In this document: piece by piece, positions 62,589-64,000 of the stretch
Position numbering within the stretch: the first letter of the stretch is position 1
How the letters are laid out: each line of letters starts with the position of its first letter
NCBI RefSeq assembly: GCF_900104095.1
Contig: NZ_FNJO01000004.1
Location: 124,001-188,000 of the forward strand
Direction: 5' to 3'
From: Ralstonia sp. 25mfcol4.1
GTDB lineage: Bacteria; Pseudomonadota; Gammaproteobacteria; Burkholderiales; Burkholderiaceae
Length of the DNA stretch: 64,000 bases
Notes under the pieces: model-generated
Databases searched by the model: none
What the model was told of the DNA's origin: nothing
The model's input: the letters and a program-made list of their open reading frames with translations, nothing else
Program-made: the position numbers and the translations under genes

Positions 62589-63530
62589 ATGTCCGTCCCG
62601 CTCGTCCGCCTGTTTCCGCTCGATCTGCTCAAGGGCTTCGTGGCCGTGGGCCGGCGCATGAGCATCACCCAGGCCGCCGACGACCTGTGCCTGACCCAGT
62701 CGGCCGTCAGCCGCCAGATCCGCGCGCTGGAAGACCAGCTCCAGGTACGCCTGTTCGTACGCCAGCATCGCGGCGTGGCGTTCACGCCCGAAGGCGAACG
62801 CCTGTTCCGCAGCGCCGACGGCGCGGTGCAGCAGTTGCAGGACGTGGCCGCGGAACTGCGCAAGCGCGATGGGCGCCAGCCCGTCACGGTCACGGCCAGC
62901 ATCGGCATGGCCGGCCTGTGGCTGCTGCCACGGCTGGGCAGCCTGCAGCGGCGGTATCCGAATCTCGACGTGCGGCTGTCCGCCAGCAACCAGATCAGCG
63001 ATCTGCGCGCCGATGGCATCGACCTGGCCATCCGCTATTGCCCCGCATCGGCCGCGCCGCCCCACGCCATCCGGCTGTTCGAAGAAACCATCGCGCCCGT
63101 GGCCAATCCGTCGCTCGGCGCCACGCGCGTGACCTCGGCCGAAGCCCTGGCGGCGCTGCCATTGCTCGAATTCGACGATCCGCGGCCCTGGCTGCACTGG
63201 CGCAACTGGCTTGGCGCCCAAGGCTACCGGCAGGCCGCCCGGCGCGGCATCCTGCGCTTCAATCAATATGACCAGGTGATTCACGCGGCACTGGCCGGAC
63301 AAGGCGTGGCGCTCGGACGCCTGGAACTGATCCAGTCGCTGATCGAAGGCGGCCAGCTGAACGTGGTGACCACGGCCGGCGCGATCATGCCCAGCCCCAA
63401 CGCGTTCTGGCTGATCCATGCCACCGAGAATCCGCGCGACGATGTCCGCCACGTGGCCGACTGGATTGCCGAGGAAGCGGCGCGCGTCAGGCCGGGCGCA
63501 GCACCAGATGCTGGCTCGCGGCCGGCGTGA
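62589..63530 (+). CDS. LysR-family regulator, GcvA-like
   Basis: 313 residues. HTH (about 10-70): LDLLKGFVAVGRRMSITQAADDLCLTQSAVSRQIRALEDQLQVRLFVRQHRGVAFTPEGERLF, the wording typical of GcvA-group LysR proteins. The effector domain has VTVTASIGMAGLWLLPRLGSLQRRYPNLDVRLSASNQISDLRADGIDLAIRYC. It is divergent from the MFS gene and overlaps by 44 bp the 3' end of the convergent DUF2917 gene. Its own promoter carries an exact T-N11-A site; TGCCA half-sites also occur before the DUF2917 gene. Confidence 0.88.
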   Translation: MSVPLVRLFPLDLLKGFVAVGRRMSITQAADDLCLTQSAVSRQIRALEDQLQVRLFVRQHRGVAFTPEGERLFRSADGAVQQLQDVAAELRKRDGRQPVTVTASIGMAGLWLLPRLGSLQRRYPNLDVRLSASNQISDLRADGIDLAIRYCPASAAPPHAIRLFEETIAPVANPSLGATRVTSAEALAALPLLEFDDPRPWLHWRNWLGAQGYRQAARRGILRFNQYDQVIHAALAGQGVALGRLELIQSLIEGGQLNVVTTAGAIMPSPNAFWLIHATENPRDDVRHVADWIAEEAARVRPGAAPDAGSRPA

Positions 63531-63753
63531 TGTGGCATTGCACCGCGCCCAGCGCACGCAGCGCGCTCAGAAAGTAGACGCCGTCTTCCTCCACGCGGCA
63601 CCGCTGGCCGGCCGACAGCACGATATCCGCCGACGGCCGGGCGCGCCGGTGCTCGACGGTGATCCACAACTGGCCGGCGCGGCAAGTCACATGGGCGCCC
63701 GCGCGCAGTGGCACCGGCACACAGTCCGATTCGATCAGCAAATCCCAGGTCAT
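63487..63753 (-). CDS. DUF2917-type protein
   Basis: 88 residues from the ATG at 63753: MTWDLLIESDCVPVPLRAGAHVTCRAGQLWITVEHRRARPSADIVLSAGQRCRVEEDGVYFLSALRALGAVQCHITPA. The core AHVTCRAGQLWITVE..PSADIVLSAGQ...E is the DUF2917 pattern, a small beta-rich fold of unknown function seen mainly in Burkholderiales and often beside LysR genes. The 3' end overlaps the LysR gene by 44 bp, convergently. The upstream region has four copies of CCTGCCA in either orientation. Confidence 0.75.
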   Translation of the reverse strand: MTWDLLIESDCVPVPLRAGAHVTCRAGQLWITVEHRRARPSADIVLSAGQRCRVEEDGVYFLSALRALGAVQCHITPAASQHLVLRPA

Positions 63754-63823
63754 GGCAGGCTCCGGTTCATGCCTGCCAGTGTGGCAAACGGGCGTTTTCC
63801 TGCCATGAGACATGGGCCTGCCA
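63753..63823. repeat. Four CCTGCCA boxes before the DUF2917 gene
   Basis: CCTGCCA occurs at 63772-63778, 63799-63805 and 63817-63823, and its complement TGGCAGG at 63753-63759 (overlapping the DUF2917 start). The half-site TGCCA is shared with the dyad at 62507-62531. CCATG-AGA-CATGG also lies here (63803-63815). Confidence 0.45.
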
Positions 63824-63975
63824 GCCATGAGAATCGCGTCCGCGCCGGGCCCGGGCCGGGTCGATACATCGCCGCTAACGAAACGCTTCACCGATCCGTT
63901 AACATGGGCGGCAGCGCGAAATCTGACCCGAACGGGTGGATGCCCGCGCGCCCCGCCCACATCGAGCCGCCCATC

Positions 63976-64000
63976 ATGGATCCCCTGTCGTTCGAATTCG
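63976..64000 (+). CDS. Start of an unknown gene cut by the window edge
   Basis: An ATG at 63976 opens MDPLSFEF and runs off the end. The region before it is intergenic and not otherwise explained. Only eight residues are visible, so no function can be given. Confidence 0.25.

Noticed and set aside
1..64000. Insertion sequences, prophage genes or CRISPR arrays
   Set aside because: No transposase, integrase, phage structural gene or regularly spaced repeat was found; the only mobile-element hint is the duplicated tRNA-Leu end.

Overview
The window is GC-rich, densely coded bacterial chromosome. It most likely comes from a beta-proteobacterium of the order Burkholderiales, in the Cupriavidus/Ralstonia range. 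This is inferred from a Bug-family solute receptor, many LysR regulators beside MFS carriers, giant serine/threonine kinase-like/AAA/histidine kinase fusions, a 16-stranded-type porin end and a catA-benABCD cluster. No phage, transposase, CRISPR array or rRNA was seen. The only tRNA is a Leu(CAG) gene.

Region 1-6.7 kb: the 3' end of a porin gene, then a single-domain response regulator and an 1851-residue sensor fusion. Region 6.8-14 kb: a pyruvate:quinone oxidoreductase (poxB-like), a three-gene cytochrome c / 2Fe-2S / molybdopterin oxidoreductase operon, and a flavin hydroxylase that may act on a related aromatic or N-heterocyclic compound. A FixJ-like regulator and a small unknown protein follow on the other strand. 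Region 15.7-21.9 kb: an exported epoxide-hydrolase-like protein, then a likely sulfur-scavenging operon (two SfnB-like flavoproteins, an NtaA/DszA-type monooxygenase, an orphan MetQ-like binding protein).

Region 21.9-34.2 kb is signalling: a CheB-like protein with a zinc-ribbon tail, a 1391-residue CheB-CheR-PAS-histidine kinase-receiver fusion, a Bug-type receptor, and a second giant kinase fusion related to the first. Region 34.3-40.1 kb is benzoate catabolism: catA-benA-benB-benC-benD on the minus strand, with a BenM/CatM-like LysR gene divergent from it. Benzoate is taken to catechol and then to cis,cis-muconate; catB and catC are not in the window.

Region 40.2-51 kb: ilvE, an ArsR-type regulator, an acidic unknown protein, LysR/PepSY/cytochrome b genes with an unusually crowded control region, a DJ-1/PfpI protein, a LysR-MFS-amidohydrolase set, and a tandem glycine riboswitch in front of a DadA-like amino acid dehydrogenase. 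Region 51-64 kb: tRNA-Leu with a duplicated 3' end, a membrane diguanylate cyclase, an M81 (MlrC) peptidase with its MFS carrier and LysR regulator, an I78-type inhibitor lipoprotein, a TonB siderophore receptor behind a Fur-box-like site, a lipoprotein, another MFS/LysR divergent pair, and a DUF2917 protein. Several divergent LysR intergenic regions hold exact inverted repeats of the T-N11-A type. These are the clearest regulatory predictions in the window.
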